From assembly GCF_041146795.1 (NCBI RefSeq), contig NC_135170.1, positions 1,210,326-1,274,325 on the forward strand: 64,000 bases of DNA, written 5' to 3'. Each line of letters opens with the position of its first letter. Positions within the stretch are counted from its first letter, which is position 1. Under the pieces are notes generated by a model. It saw only the letters and a program-made list of their open reading frames with translations. It made no database searches and had not been told where the DNA came from. The DNA is from Maylandia zebra (lineage: Eukaryota; Chordata; Actinopteri; Cichliformes; Cichlidae). Shown here piece after piece: positions 44,701 through 57,420 of the stretch. Position numbers and translations under genes: made by a program.

Positions 44701-47700
44701 ATTACAAGCTAATGCTAATATCGTTTTCTCTTCCCTTTTAACAATGTGAGCAGCTAGTGCTAGGTAGGCTGAAGCTAGCAGCTAATGCTAAAGCTAAAGA
44801 TAATTTGATGTGAATTAGCATTACATTAGTGAGGAGTTAATGCTAAGTAGACTGCCATTAGCAGGTAATGCTAATTTAAGGTTAATAGGAATTGGCATCT
44901 AATGCTAATACCATATTTTCTTGCTTTAACCCTTTAAAACTGGTCAGAGTGGGCACACTCCGTTTTGCGCAACTATTTTTAAATCCCGGTAGCACTGTAA
45001 TCACGTGAGCTAGCGCAATAATTTTTTTTGCATATGAAACCTGAGGAGTTGTATTTACATCTTATGCCATCAGCTTGTCCTAGGTTACAGTTTCCTTCCA
45101 CATATGCTTAGGACTCATATTGCTCTGCTGGAAATAGTTTATTTTGATGCATATGCTGTTATTTTGCAAATTTGCAGTATAATATTTATTTTCGTTTTTC
45201 CTGCAGTATATAAAAATTGGTGTATTTCAAAAATAAAACTATGAAGGCACTCAAAATAAATTTCCTGAGGTGGGAAACTATTTTGTGCAACTTTTTTGTA
45301 TTTACAGTTTTGAGGGATAAGCCTCTTAAATTTCTCTAACTAGAAATATATGTTAAAAAAACAAAAACGATTTTCAATTTTTTTGTAGTTTATTGCACTT
45401 TTTTGCAATTTATGTAATTACTATGCACTTAATACATACATATTATTAAAATTTAGGCTGTAATGGTTGTATTGATGTATAGCAACTTGAAATGCTCCCA
45501 AAAATGGCTCTACAGCATGTAAAAATATAATATAAGCTCTGGCGGACTTGGTTCTATGGTAGGTCTAAACGGGTTAAATCAATATCAGTAGCTAATCCGA
45601 TTGTTCAGTCTGACGTCAGGTGAAGTCATTTTTATGCATTTAAGAGCTGTGTTGAATTCAACATTACAAACTGAACATTAGAACTATCCTCTTCTCCAGG
45701 ATTTTCCTGATTTAACATTTCAATATGACATTTCCAGCGCTTTGTTTTCTCTGCTCACAGACAAAACAGATACACGCATGTATATACAGCCCACGTCCAG
45801 CTCTGCATGCACTCCTGCTCCATTTCTATAGAGAATAAACAACGTAACACAATCATTCTCCATTGTTTTCAACTCAACCAGCTGCATTTAATGAAGGAGT
45901 TTGAATTTACTTTACAACAGCTGCTGTTGTTTCCTGTCTGCATTCATGTTCTTAACTGTACTCCACACATTCTGAACTGGTGTACCGTAATTGTCGGGCT
46001 ATAAGCCGCTACTTTTTGCACAAGCTTTGAGCCCTGCGGCTTTTAGTCAGGTGCGGCTTTTCTATGGATTGTCCATGAGCGGATTTGTTTTGTTTGTTCC
46101 GCTGTTGTACGGCACTACGTTGCCTGGCGGAAGGATCGGGGTTCAAGAGTGGTATGTTGGTCACATGTCCATCCGTCAGGCAACGTAGTGCAGTACGAGG
46201 TAGCGCGAAAAACAAACTTCAAAGTAGCGCTACCCGTTCAGCTGGAGGCCTGGATGATGAGCGGCGATAAACTTGCAAAAAGCAAGTTATGCCCAACTCC
46301 ACCATTGGATTCTGACAGCGTGGAAAAGTGTGAAAACATCCACGATCACCAACAGATTTCGAAGGGCTGAATGCTGCATGATGGAGAGGAGGACACCGCC
46401 ACGACCCTTCTGAGGGTGTTCGACTCTGACACTGACAACGAGGATTTCTTTGGTTTTGAAAGTGACAACGAAAGAAAGAAGCTGAGAGTGGATGACGAAG
46501 CCACCCTGAGCCTGTTTGTTTCCGACACTGGAGGAGAGGACTTTGGTGGTTTTAGTGCGCAGGAAGATGATGGTGAATGACTGACTTTTCTTCTTGTTAA
46601 AGCCGTGTCACTGCACCTGAGCCTAAAAGGTAGTCCGAATCAATTGTTCTGGTGTGCTGTAGGTTATTGTTATGTACTACATTTGTTACTCATTTATGAA
46701 GCACAGTACATGTTTCGTACTTGTAATTACCGCTACTTGTACATATACCTAAAAAGTTATGCAAATATGTACCCATAACTTGTTTTTCAAAATATTAATA
46801 AAAGGGGTGTGTCTCCAAACAGCCATCTCTTTCCTGACAATTCGCTTTGTGCATATTCTCTTACATATGATAAGTCAACATTGAAACACCTGCGGCTTTT
46901 AGTCAGGTGCGGCTAATGTATGTACAAAACAGGATTTTCCCCTGATTTTAGCTTGTGCGGCTAATATTCAGGTGCGCTCTGTAGTCCGGGAAATACGGTA
47001 GTTCTTCCTAAAGTACTGCAGTATTCCTGCCAGTACATCCTTTTAGTTTTCCTAACTGTTTCCTCTGATGCTCGTTGCTATTCTTTCCTCAATGCAAATT
47101 CATGCTAAGCTCCTTCATATCCATCCCTGTTTCTAAACCTGTAATAATTGCTTTAATGTGTCTTTGGCCTAATTATGAGTCTGTCCATATGTTTGTAGTT
47201 CCCCACTTGCTTTGGTTTCTTAGCTCTGATTCTCTCAAATTTATCCTTGAAATCATTTACTGGCATCTCTCCCTCTCACTCCCACTATCCCCAGAACACC
47301 AGAGTATTCATCTCCTGGTTTATCCTATGGCCTCTTTGCATTTTCTCCAATCATCCCTGTTTCTAGAGTCTCACCCCATCTGCAGGCAGTCCAAGAGAAA
47401 CTGCCTCTGCCATTTTCTTCTTCTTAATCTTTGATTTTTCTCTTCACTTTCTCCATTGGGTCTTCTTAGACGCACTTTCCAGAAAGCAGCAACATTTTTT
47501 GTGCCCCATTTTTCAAATTGTGCATCTTACTTCAGCTTAATGTGTTTCCTGTTTTGTTTTTACACAGGTCATGTAAAAGAAATCCTACCAGAGACTCGAC
47601 AAAGCTGAACTGAAAGACAGCACAGGCAATAAATCAGAGCAGCACAGAACTTAAGCTCATGGTCCATAGAAGCTGGGCTCTACAGGTGTACCAGGACAAG

Positions 47701-50700
47701 CTTAGTGTAAGTCCCTCGAAAAAGTTTCACTTGTGCTGTTTCGGTGTAAATTACTGGTTTGTTTGAACAATTTCATCAGCTGAACCATAAATACTCCAAA
47801 ACAATTTCTTTGTGACTCAGTGTGATTTTTCATTTTGTAATATTAGCATGTCAAACTCTACATTCTCTACACAGATGAGAAATGAAGTGTATTTAATAAT
47901 AAAAGTTATCTCTCAGAGACAAAGTTAGTGTCTCATTCAGGTCTGTATCTGAGTAGCCTCAGACACATGCAGTGCTCATATTTTCTGTTTTGTGTGTCAC
48001 TCAGACCTCTTCCTGACAGGGGCAGCAATTTCATTTAAAGTCCCATTCACTGATACAGGCTGCTGGAGCTCCAACCAGGAGGGTACACACATGATCCAGG
48101 GAAAAAAATTATATATGGTCTCTTAGATAAATATTAAGAGGTCCTGTGTTTTACTAAAAAATCAAAGTAGTAAAACACAGGACCTTTGGGTTAGATATAA
48201 GGTGATTTGACAAATCATGTCTGTTGTAAATGAGTAAGCCATTTATCGACCTGACTCAGGTTTTAAATCATCATCAGAAAAGACTGAATCCTGACCTGAG
48301 AATCCCAAGTGTACACTTTGGACTCTCCACTGCAGAAAATAGAAGCTTCAGTCCTGAATCCTGCAGGTTGTTGTTACCCAGATCCAGCTCTGTCAGACGG
48401 GAGGACTGGGAGCTCAGGACTGAGGACAGAGCTTCACAGCTTCTGTCTGACAGGTTACAGCCACTCAGTCTGAAGAAAGGATGACAAGAAGACATGAAAC
48501 ACTTGTGTTAAAGTATATTCATGGTGCCATGAGGAGCTACTACATTTACAATATTTCAACACTGTTTCAGGACATGCTGGAATCCTTATTGCCTCATGTT
48601 ACAAAAGACAAATGTGGCAGTTTAGTGTGATTTGGATGGATTCATTAAAAAAACAAAACATAAACACTGTTAATTTTTTCCAAATGAAATTGATTAAATG
48701 ATGTTAATTGATGAAAAAAAATCGATATTGCTTGATCTGACCTCAGCGTTTCCAGTTTGCAGTATTGACTCTTCATCCCAGCAGACAGAAGCTTCACTCC
48801 TGAATCCTGCAGGTTGTTGTTACCCAGGTCCAGCTCTGTCAGACGGGAGGACTGGGAGCTCAGGACTGAGGACAGAGCTTCACAGCTTCTGTCTGACAGG
48901 TTACAGCCACTCAGTCTGAAATCAAGGTGGAAGGGAGACAAGATCAACCAAACAAATCAGAGCTTTATTGCTTTTTTATTGTTTTTAAGCAGAAATCAGT
49001 GAGGTGCTGGTAGATTCTGTTCTTTTGGTTTATTACCCAACAACACACACATACACTAATATTTGTGACTTTTGTAATAGTAGCATTTACAATGCAAAGC
49101 AACAGCGATCACAGATTGAAGGGGCCTGAATAAAACTACAATGCAGTGATTTTTAAGATGACCTGTTCTTCCAATTTCCAACAACAGATTTCTCCAACCT
49201 TACAGTTAAAAATAATTCTTTATCTCATACTGAATCTTGGTGCACCTCCCCCCAGTTTATTAAAATGAAGAGGTACTGAAGTTGCTGTAAGTGATGTGTG
49301 ATGCCACTGATTTCCTTTCTGATCCAATACAAAGTAAAATTCAGGCTGGTATCTGCGATACTGATGAAAACTATTCCTTCAGAATCAATACAAGACATCA
49401 TAAGAAAATATGATGTTTTGTATAACATAAAAAGCCTGAATTTTAAAATATTCAGTTAATAATCAAAAACAGATGTGACTGAAAATAATAAAACTGAGAA
49501 ACATTTTATGGCCATTCGATCCTTTTACAACCATTGCAAGAGCTTGGTTGGCATAGCCGGCAATACGTTGGATAGTAATAAGTCCGGTGGGTGATGGGCT
49601 CCACCAGGGCTGCCCTTTGTCACCGATTCTGTTGATAAATTTTATGTTTAAAGGCTGTATCAAAAGTTCATTCAAGTTACAATATTGTGGTCAAAAGTTC
49701 TCCTTTTTTCTTTTATACTATACAACTACGCTGTCTCATGGTTTTAGGACATGGATCTGTCATGGAAGAAATCTATGACCACTTTTAATCAACATTTTAA
49801 AAATAAACATGATCACAGATTTACTCACAGAGCCTTGTTGGAGGCTTTGACCACTGGCAGCAGCCTCAGAAGAGCCTCCTCTGAAGCAGAGTATTTCTTC
49901 AGGTCAAACACATCCAGATCTTCTTCTGATGACAGTAAGATGAAGACCAGAGCTGACCACTGAGCAGGAGACAGTTCATCTGTGGAGAGACTTCCTGATC
50001 TCAGGGACTGTTGGATCTCCTCCACTAGAGAACGATCATTCAGTTCATTCAGACAGTGGATCAGATTGATGCTTTTCTCTGCAGACAGATTCTCACTGAG
50101 CTTCTTCTTGATGTACTGGACTGTTTCCTGATTGGTCTGTGAGCTACTTCCTGTCTGTGTCAGCAGACCTCGTAGGAGAGTCTGACTGGTCTGCAGTGAA
50201 AGACCCAGGAGGAAGCGGAGGAACAAGTCCAGGTGTCCATTTGGACTCTGTAAGGCCTTGTTCACAGCACTCTGGTGGAGAGATTGAAGTTTTAGTTTGT
50301 TAAATAGTTTAGACCATGTAGAGGTTGTTTGTTGTTGTTCCAGCAGATTGAGTCCAGAGTTGATGAAGGTCAGATGGACATGAAGAGCAGCCAGAAACTC
50401 CTGAACACTCAGATGGATGAAGCAGAACACCTTGTCCTGGTACAGTCCTCTCTCCTCTTTAAAGATCTGTGTGAACACTCCTGAGTACACTGAGGCTGCT
50501 CTGATATTGATGCCACACTCTGTCAGGTCTGGTTCATAGAAGATCAGGTTTCCTTTCTGCAGCTGATCAAAAGCCAGTTTTCCTAGATACTTAATCATCT
50601 TCCTGTTCTTGGGACTCCAGTGTGGATCTGTCTCAGCTCCTCCATCATACTTGACCTTCTTCACTTTGGCCTGAACCACCAGGAAGTGGATGTACATCTC

Positions 50701-53650
50701 AGTCAGGGTCTTGGGCAGCTGTCCTCCCTCTCTGGTTTCCAGCACATCCTCCAGAACTGTAGCAGTGATCCAGCAGAAGACTGGGATGTGGCACATGATG
50801 TGGAGGCTTCGTGATGTCTTGATGTGGGAGATGATCCTGCTGGCCTGCTCCTCATCTCTGAATCTCTTCCTGAAGTACTCCTCCTTCTGTGGGTCAGTGA
50901 ACCCTCTGACCTCTGTCACCATGCCAACACAGTCAGGAGGGATCTGACTGGCTGCTGCAGGTCGTGTGGTTATCCAGAGGCGAGCAGAGGGAAGCAGTTT
51001 CCCCCTGATGAGGTTTATCAGCAACTCATCCACTGAGGTGGACTTTCTAGGGTCAGTTAGGATTGTAGTTTTGTGGAAGTCCAGAGGAAGGCGACACTCA
51101 TCCAGACCATCAAAGATGAACACAACCTGGGAGTCTTCAAAGCTGCAGATTCCTGCTTCTTTGGTTTCAGTAAAGAAGTGATGAACAAGTCCCACCAAGC
51201 TGAACTTTTCCTCTTTCAGCACATTCAGCTCTCTGAAAGTGAATGGAAATATGAACTGGATGTCCTGGTTGGCTTTGTCTTCAGCCCAGTCCAGGCTGTA
51301 TTTCTGTGTTAAGACTGTTTTCCCAATGCCACCCACTCCCTTTGTCAGCACGGTTCTGATTGGTTCATCTCTTCCAGGTGAGGCTTTAAAGATGTCTTCT
51401 TGCCTGATGGTTGTTTCTGGTCTGTCTGGTTTCCTGGATGCTGTTTCAATCTGTCTGACCTCATGTTCATCATTGACCTCTGCAGTCCCTCCCTCTGTGA
51501 TGTAGAGCTCTGTGTAGATCTGATTCAGGAGGGTTGGGTTTCCTGCTTTAGCGATGCCCTCAAACACACACTGGAACTTCTTCTTCAGGGTGGATTTAAG
51601 GTTACGATGACAAACTGCAGCTTGAAGTTCTGAATGAGAAGAAAAATAAACACTCAATTCCAAAAAGAACTAATCTTTAAAACATGTTGCTCCATCTTCC
51701 ATCTCTGGAAAATGTCTCATTTATCCAGCAGCTTAAATCTTTAGATAAATCCTCTTACTGCTCTGCAGACGGTCAGCCAGCTCCTCCTGCTTCATTCTCC
51801 TCAGGAAGTCCACTGTGATCTTCACAAACGCCTCTCTGCTGCTGCTCCTCTGACTCTCTAAGCATTCTGGGTAATCTGGACTCAGAACCTTCTGGATCTC
51901 CTTCAGCTCGTTCTTCACAAAAGTGATGATGTTGTCCTCCAGCAGCTGGAACAGAATATTTATGAATGAGCCAATCAGACTGAAATCATGGAGCCAAACA
52001 TCAGATCCATGTTGGACACACTGACGATCCACTGGTCTACAAAGAGCAGCATGGAGATGACCGTGAACAGAACAGATGTAACAGTAGTTGTTGTACATGT
52101 ACAGACCATAAATATGGAGTCCAGCTGTGTTTGATGCTGCTGGGCAGACTGACCACTGGGAACCTCTGAGCTCTGCTGCTCCACTCTGTGGAGGAACCAT
52201 GAAGGATTAGATCAACACAGGATAAAGATCCAGGAGTTTCTGCTCAAATAACTTCATCTGAATCAAGTCTGTCAAGTTTTAAACTCTCAGATTGTGAACA
52301 TATCAGTAATTTTCAGTCTGTTTTCATGGACGTTCTTTCAGTGGTGATGTCAGGGATGATTTTGAAGAAGCTCATCAAACTGAACCATCAGCAGATCACT
52401 GCTCCAAAACCAGAACATGATCCGAGTCTCCCTCCACCACCAGAACACCAGCTTTACTAACGTGGTAGATCAGTGTAGTACAGATCAATAACTGATGAGT
52501 CATTTGATCAAAATCACTGAGTGCTTCACGTCTGACCCTCTGATGCTTCTGTAGACATTTTGCATATTTAATGAATGTCTGACAGTTTTACATTCATTCT
52601 ATGAACACAGTGGAAATGTTGTGTTATAGTCTCCATGTTGTTTCCAGCATCATAAATTCTTAAGTTCAGAAAATTCGATTCTTTCTTCACAGCTGAAAAA
52701 CAACAACATTTATTCTCTATTGAAATCTGCATCGTCCACTCCAAAGGTCACAATCTGAAGGTAACATCTGGTTTTGTTCCCTGTGGTTAACTCTGAGCAT
52801 CAGTATGGTGGGATTTATCCACTACATCCACACCACTGTGGTTCAGTGTTGTCCTGATGGAGTAACAGCAGCCAGTATGATCCAGGCTTTAGCTGCTGGG
52901 TCTCTGTGTGACCTCTCAGACTGTTTAACAGATCAGACACAAAGAGAATCAGAGCAGCTCTGTTCTTTAAAGACAAACATGAACCCACTCAGGTCACACT
53001 TTCCCCACAGATATGAGCATCACTGTCCTCAAACAGCAAATGACCAAGTCGAACATTTGGATCTTTTCTCTTTCATTGTTTTCTTTTTAATGAATCTTTG
53101 TAACAATCTGAGGATGTTTCAGGTCATATTTATCCAGGAAACACAAACATGTAAAGGAGTCATCACAGCTCTCTGACCTCGTTGCTCCAGGTTCACCACT
53201 GAAGTCTGGAGGGTTTCCTTTGGACCGGTCACTCCTCACAGACGGACAGCTGGACCCTGCAGACTGTGACCTCTGACCTCTGCAGACACAAACATGATTG
53301 AAGCAGCTGTGATCACACAGACTGCAGATAATGCAGCTGTTTCCTGTCAGTAACATCCTCTTAGATTAGAGTTCAGCTTTTTACAGGAAAACTGGACAAA
53401 ACTGATTTTTGTTACAAACTCATTTTCATTTCCTCTCAGCTCACAAACACAGTCAGACAATCAACCAGAGTCAACACTGATTATAATGTGAGTGCAGAAT
53501 TATTTCTGTTACTCAGTGAGTTCAGCTCTCTGACCTCGTTGCTCCAGGTTCACCACTGAACTCTGGATTTAGACCTTTGGACCGATCACTCCTCACAGAC
53601 GGACAGCTGGACCCTGCAGACTCTGCTCTGTCCTCCTCTTCCTCCATCAT
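38223..53650 (-). CDS. NLR gene B (FISNA-NACHT-LRR-PRY/SPRY, NLRC3/NLRP12-like), complete
   Basis: A presumed cytosolic innate immune sensor. Exons, minus strand: 53650-53535, 53279-53178, 52185-52107, 51945-51759, 51629-49829, 48915-48742, 48469-48296, 38965-38919, 38770-38223. Their lengths (116, 102, 79, 187, 1801, 174, 174, 47, 548) sum to 3228, so the frame closes at 1075 residues, and every junction phase agrees. The start is one codon later than in copy A because B reads ACG where A has its first ATG (MMEEEED). Domains in order: a repeated N-terminal exon pair, a helical [11 protein letters not shown]-type domain, FISNA, NACHT (Walker A GVGGIGKT), two LRR exons, linker ([15 protein letters not shown]), PRY/SPRY. 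The 9.3-kb intron between LRR and linker exons is filled with hAT, SINE, piggyBac-like, pogo-like and microsatellite sequence. No lesion was found. The paralogue is gene A. Confidence 0.88.
38919..38965 (-). CDS. Linker exon of NLR gene B between LRR and SPRY
   Basis: 47 bases between 'cctttcag' and 'gtaagtg', encoding [15 protein letters not shown] with split codons at both ends. These fit the preceding LRR exon (phase 2) and the following SPRY exon (giving a Tyr at the junction). Confidence 0.88.
39060..39640. repeat. Dispersed-repeat remnant in the NLR B intron
   Basis: Contains 'actgttccagagtttggctg', 'cagcc..cgataaagctc' and 'gcagacctgagggctccact', phrases of a repeat common in teleost genomes. 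I cannot name the family. No open frame. Confidence 0.4.
39698..40171. repeat. Compound (TG)n/(TGTC)n microsatellite
   Basis: About 474 bases of TGTG units broken by single C substitutions, giving TGTC variants throughout. The Cys/Val/Ser- and Thr/His-rich open frames it produces on both strands are artefacts. It ends 56 bases left of the copy B homology edge. Confidence 0.97.
40278..43545 (+). mobile_element. hAT DNA transposon, copy B
   Basis: Here the inverted repeats CAGGGGTCTCAAACTC match perfectly over 16 bases. TCCTACAC target duplications are at 40270-40277 and 43546-43553. It is the same insertion as 1613-4876. Confidence 0.93.
41341..43165 (+). pseudogene. hAT transposase with BED finger, disrupted (copy B)
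   Basis: Domains are as in copy A: BED finger, two catalytic blocks, EVRWLSRGN, hAT dimerisation region. All copy A frameshifts and the stop are shared. One further lesion is an extra A at about 42464 inside the TDPKW-type segment, so the final frame restarts at [12 protein letters not shown] (42473). Mutations unique to each copy show continued neutral decay. Confidence 0.88.
44088..44482 (-). mobile_element. tRNA-like SINE / LINE-tail family, copy B
   Basis: CACCTACGTCTA target duplications at 44076-44087 and 44483-44494; (CATC)n at the low-coordinate end. Same insertion as 5419-5813. Confidence 0.8.
44930..45573. mobile_element. piggyBac-like non-autonomous element, copy B
   Basis: TTAA-flanked, with CCC-starting ends as in copy A. 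It differs from A at single bases only. Confidence 0.6.
45985..46998 (+). mobile_element. pogo/Tigger-like non-autonomous element, copy B (longer form)
   Basis: TA-flanked, with the same ends as 7316-8259. It contains about 86 bases after 'acctaaaaagtta' (46755-46848) that copy A lacks, so it is probably closer to the original. The acidic-tail frame at 46371-46580 is retained. Confidence 0.72.
47001..48295. other. 3' part of the LRR-to-SPRY intron of NLR gene B
   Basis: Counterpart of 8262-9556; no coding exon recognised. The 17-bp hairpin is at 48139-48185. Confidence 0.4.
49508..49663 (+). pseudogene. LINE reverse-transcriptase fragment, copy B
   Basis: Counterpart of 10770-10925, with the QGCPLSPIL block. 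Antisense to the NLR gene, in the intron between the NACHT and LRR exons. Confidence 0.62.
49829..51629 (-). CDS. FISNA-NACHT exon of NLR gene B
   Basis: An 1801-base exon with the same borders and phases as in gene A. FISNA, Walker A GVGGIGKT, Walker [11 protein letters not shown] and the C-terminal [13 protein letters not shown] are all present. Residues differing from A cluster in two parts: around the nucleotide-binding half (A/G in Walker A, K/E, F/S, V/E, N/S) and in [15 protein letters not shown], where A has [15 protein letters not shown]. Confidence 0.93.
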
Positions 53651-53664
53651 CGTCTTCAGTCAGT

Positions 53665-55361
53665 CTGAGAGGTAAACCACAAACACTCAGTGAGTTCACA
53701 TTAACAGGAGGAACTGAGTTACAGTCGCTGACCTCTGACCTGTCATGTGACCATGAAACCAGGTCAATATGTCTGTAGGTTCAGTCATCCAGGTCATGTG
53801 ATCTAAGGAGCTTGGAGAGAAAAGAGACGTCTTTAAGTTTCTGGAAGACGTTTCATCTGAGAAGCTTCTTCAGCTGTAAAACCAAACGGTGGAGAGTCCC
53901 AGATATTTAAACCTGAGAGGGAAAGAAAGCATGTCGCTGACCCACCACTGATGTTATTTCAAGGAGGAAACTGAGAGCCTTTGCACCAGGAGCACAAACA
54001 TCAGCTCCAGCAATGATCCACTGATGTGTTTTTATTCCATGTATGAATGTTGTTATTGACAGAGATGACGTTTGTGTGTCAGTGATGCAGTGACTGTTGT
54101 TGTTACCTGTACAGGCTGGTTAGACTCTATGAAACAGATCATACAGATCTCTGCATGTTAGAAGAGACTATTAAAGGTCATGAATGAGACAAAGGCAGGG
54201 AGGCGTCCTTTACAGCTAAACAGCAGAGTGAGAGAACAGCCAGCACCTCTACATTTATCACATTATACAGCACATGTATGATACTGACAGGGATGAGAAG
54301 AATTTAGTGATTCTGATCCCATCATTGATATTACTTATTGATTCTCAGTAGCTCTGCTCTGACAGTCACCACCATCACTGAGCAGCATATCAAAGACATT
54401 TGTGCACATTAACTGCATGTTGTGGCTCAAATGTTTGTGCATGTTGGAGGCATTTCCTCTTTGTTGTGATCAGTGTTGGTCATTACTCAAAACAGTCATT
54501 ATTACACATATTACACAGAACACTTTGATTAAAAGTAATGGAGTACGTTACTTCATTACTCCTCATAACATTACTTTGATGTTACTGTGTGAAATGAACA
54601 AATGAGCATGTAACAACATAAAGCTGAGGTACAGCCCCACACACCAACACAGATCCTGATGAGGTCACGTGATGTTTCTCTGAGTGTTTATGAACACAAA
54701 TCAAAGATGAAACAGCACAAAGACACTTCAAAGTGATTCTACTGTAGAAACATGAACAGGTAGAAACCTGCAGCCTGACTGCTCATCACTTTGTTACCTG
54801 TTCAAGTTCAGCAGCAGCAGCTCACTTTATCACGGTGCTGGTCTGGGGTCAGTGTTTACTCAGCTTTAACCTCACTCTGGGTTCTTGGCTAGCCTAGCTT
54901 TAGCTTAGCGTTAGCTGAACGTTAGCTTAGTGTTAGCATGCTGTGTGCTAGCTTAGCGTCAGAGCTCTGCAGGTGTCTCGTGTGTAAATATTAATCACAG
55001 TGACAGTAAAGGAGGTAAAGGGCTGTGACGTCATCACGTACGCTGCGTCCTCTGTGGGCTCTGAGTGAACTCAAAGTACAAACTACAAGTACACAAACAC
55101 GAACGTAGCTCAGAGTGGCGGACACACTCGGCCTCGTTGGTCCAGCTGTGAGTCCGTTACCGTGAACTATGGAGCGGCAGATTTGTGCTGAACTAAGCTG
55201 CACACAGCTGATGTTAGCCAGGAAACATTACACACTGACTTTAATGGAGAGACCGGAAATACAAACACACACAGTTTGTTGTGTGAAGAAATCAAACACG
55301 AGCTGAACAAACAGTAAAGTTCCTAAAGACAAACTGTTAAAGGAGGAAACAAAGCAAACTT
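53665..55361 (-). other. First intron of NLR gene B
   Basis: Counterpart of 14927-16601. It contains the dispersed-repeat fragment near 53813-53940 and a 22-base insertion of 'ttagc'-type sequence near 54913 that A lacks. Confidence 0.45.
55026..55033. promoter_or_regulatory. CRE-like palindrome TGACGTCA, copy B
   Basis: Conserved counterpart of 16266-16273. Confidence 0.4.
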
Positions 55362-55363
55362 AC

Positions 55364-55460
55364 AGTTTCTTCACACACCAACAACAAGCTCCACTCCACA
55401 CCTGGACACTAAACACGGACACACAGGTGAGCTGCTTCCTGGAAGGAGGCGGGACTCCAC
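55364..55460 (-). promoter_or_regulatory. Putative 5'-UTR exon and promoter of NLR gene B
   Basis: The donor GTAAGTTTG is preserved. The upstream GC box is ggaggcggga here (G-to-A relative to copy A), which could alter Sp1-type binding. Confidence 0.48.
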
Positions 55461-56699
55461 CTGAAACTCAGCACAGGTGGGAGGGGCTCAGCTCTGTGTG
55501 TGCTGATGTGTTAACTTTAAAAATATGCCGTCTGACTGCTCAGACTGAGTCAGAGTAAAGTTCACATGCTGACGTGTGGAGACATGAAACCTTGTTGTAG
55601 CTGCAGGTGTGAACACACTGATCCCAGATCAGCTCTGCTGTATTTGTAACATGAACATTTCTGCTGCAAAGCTTCAAATGTTCAGCATGTTTCTCTGTTT
55701 CCAGTCTATAGATCCAGTCACACTTTCTACCTTCACCTGTGCAGTAAAGACTGAGAGCAGAGCTGAAAGCAAGCGTCCAATCAGTGAGCAGCATCAACAC
55801 CTGAGCTTCATTCAGACTCTGTTATTGAAGATGTTGTTGGTACAAAGTTCATCTGCTGCTCACATGAATCCATGAAAGATTTATTTCACTGAATGTTTCT
55901 TCAAAGCTCGTTTCAACCTGTTGAAGTCATGAATGAAAGTGCAGACTGAGAGTGGATCACATGATGTTTGAGGTGTGTCATGTGACATGTTCAGTATTGT
56001 CACACATGTCTAGATTGTCCCTGATATCATAACTGCTCAAACACTGATGATTATATTTGAAGAATTATTCCTGATGGCAGCAAAGTTTGAATGGAGCTCT
56101 CTGTCTGTGCTGATTTGTCGCCCTCTGGAGGTCAAAGCACAAACTGCATGATGTCACTGTAACCACCACAGAGACAGGAAGTGTTTTTATGACTGAAACA
56201 CTGAAATGATGCTAACGGCTGTCGTTAGGCTCACTGACAGCAGTGCTGATGTGTTCATGTCAAACACTGGCTCAGGTCAGACTCCTTCATCCTTCTCCAG
56301 CGTGAGGCCGCCCTCAGACCCACAGGAGCTCTGACCTTTGACCTCCTGACCCTAACCATTTTAGTCTTGTTGCATCTGCAAATCCATCCAAACTGTAGCC
56401 GAGCAAAAGAAGCTGGAAGTTGTTCTATGAATGATGTTGTTGAAGGAGCTTGGAAAGAAAAGCGTCTGGACTTCTTTAAGTTGCTTGAAGAGGGACATGG
56501 ACGTCTTAACGCCCACTCACATCCTGGGACATTTGATCACAGGAAATCACATGATGGGGTGGGGCTAGATCTCACAATGGGTTCACCCAAAACCTTGGCT
56601 GATTGAGACCCACACCCGTTCTCACACCGTGGCTCGTGTGATTAGGTAGAGGATCAACAGGGGCTCCGTGTCCCTGAATTTAAACTGAATCTAAACACA
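55461..56699. other. Intergenic spacer upstream of NLR gene B
   Basis: Counterpart of 16701-17939, with the same repeat fragment near 56435-56660. No gene. Confidence 0.4.
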
Positions 56700-57420
56700 C
56701 CGTGCACGATGCCAAGTTAGATAATGGTTAAAAGAACAAGATAAGAATAAATAAAAAGATAAAATAAGGATAAGAAATAACTTAAAAAAATAAAATAAAA
56801 AGATAAATAACTGCAAATAAGTACAAATAAGTAACTGAAGACACGTGTGGTCTGCAGATGTCGATGTACATGGATGTACATGGAGTTTAATGTGCAAAAT
56901 GAACTTAGTGTGCAAAGTGACCTGATGTGCAAACTGCAGTTTGAGGTCGGTCAGCTGTTCAGGAGTCTGATAGCAGTGGGGAAGATGGAGTTGTTGAGTC
57001 TGGATGTTCTACATTTCACACTTCTGAACCTTCGTCTCGAGGGCAGAGGTGTGTCTCTCCTCTGGACTCTGTGATGGTAGCTGCTCTGCAGAGAGGGCAG
57101 CGGGGTCCTGATGATCTTCTCCACAGTTGTTATCACTCTCTGCAGGCGTTTGCGGTTTGCAGTAGTGCTGCCGTACCATGCAGTGATGCAGCTGTCAGGC
57201 TGCTCTCCACAGTGCAGCTGTAGAACCTGCTGAGGATCTTGGCCAACATACCAAATTTCCTCAGCCTCCTCAGGAAATACAGCAGCTGCTGAGCCTTCTT
57301 GACCAGCTGTGTGAGTTTGAGTCCCTCACTGACTCAAACTCCTTCAGTGACACTTGCAGCCTTGCAGATTAGTTTGCTGATCCTGATGCATCTCTGGAGC
57401 TGATGCTGTCCCCCAGCAGA
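56700..57420 (-). mobile_element. LINE 3' end with C-terminal reverse-transcriptase ORF remnant, copy B
   Basis: Counterpart of 17940-18660: the same EKIIRTPLPSLQS and FPTAIRLLNS blocks and A/T-rich tail. Confidence 0.75.

Larger units (their letters stand above)
43860..45620. repeat. Degenerate minisatellite built on TAATGCTAA, copy B
   Basis: Same array and same two interruptions as 5190-6950, nearly identical in sequence. Confidence 0.75.
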
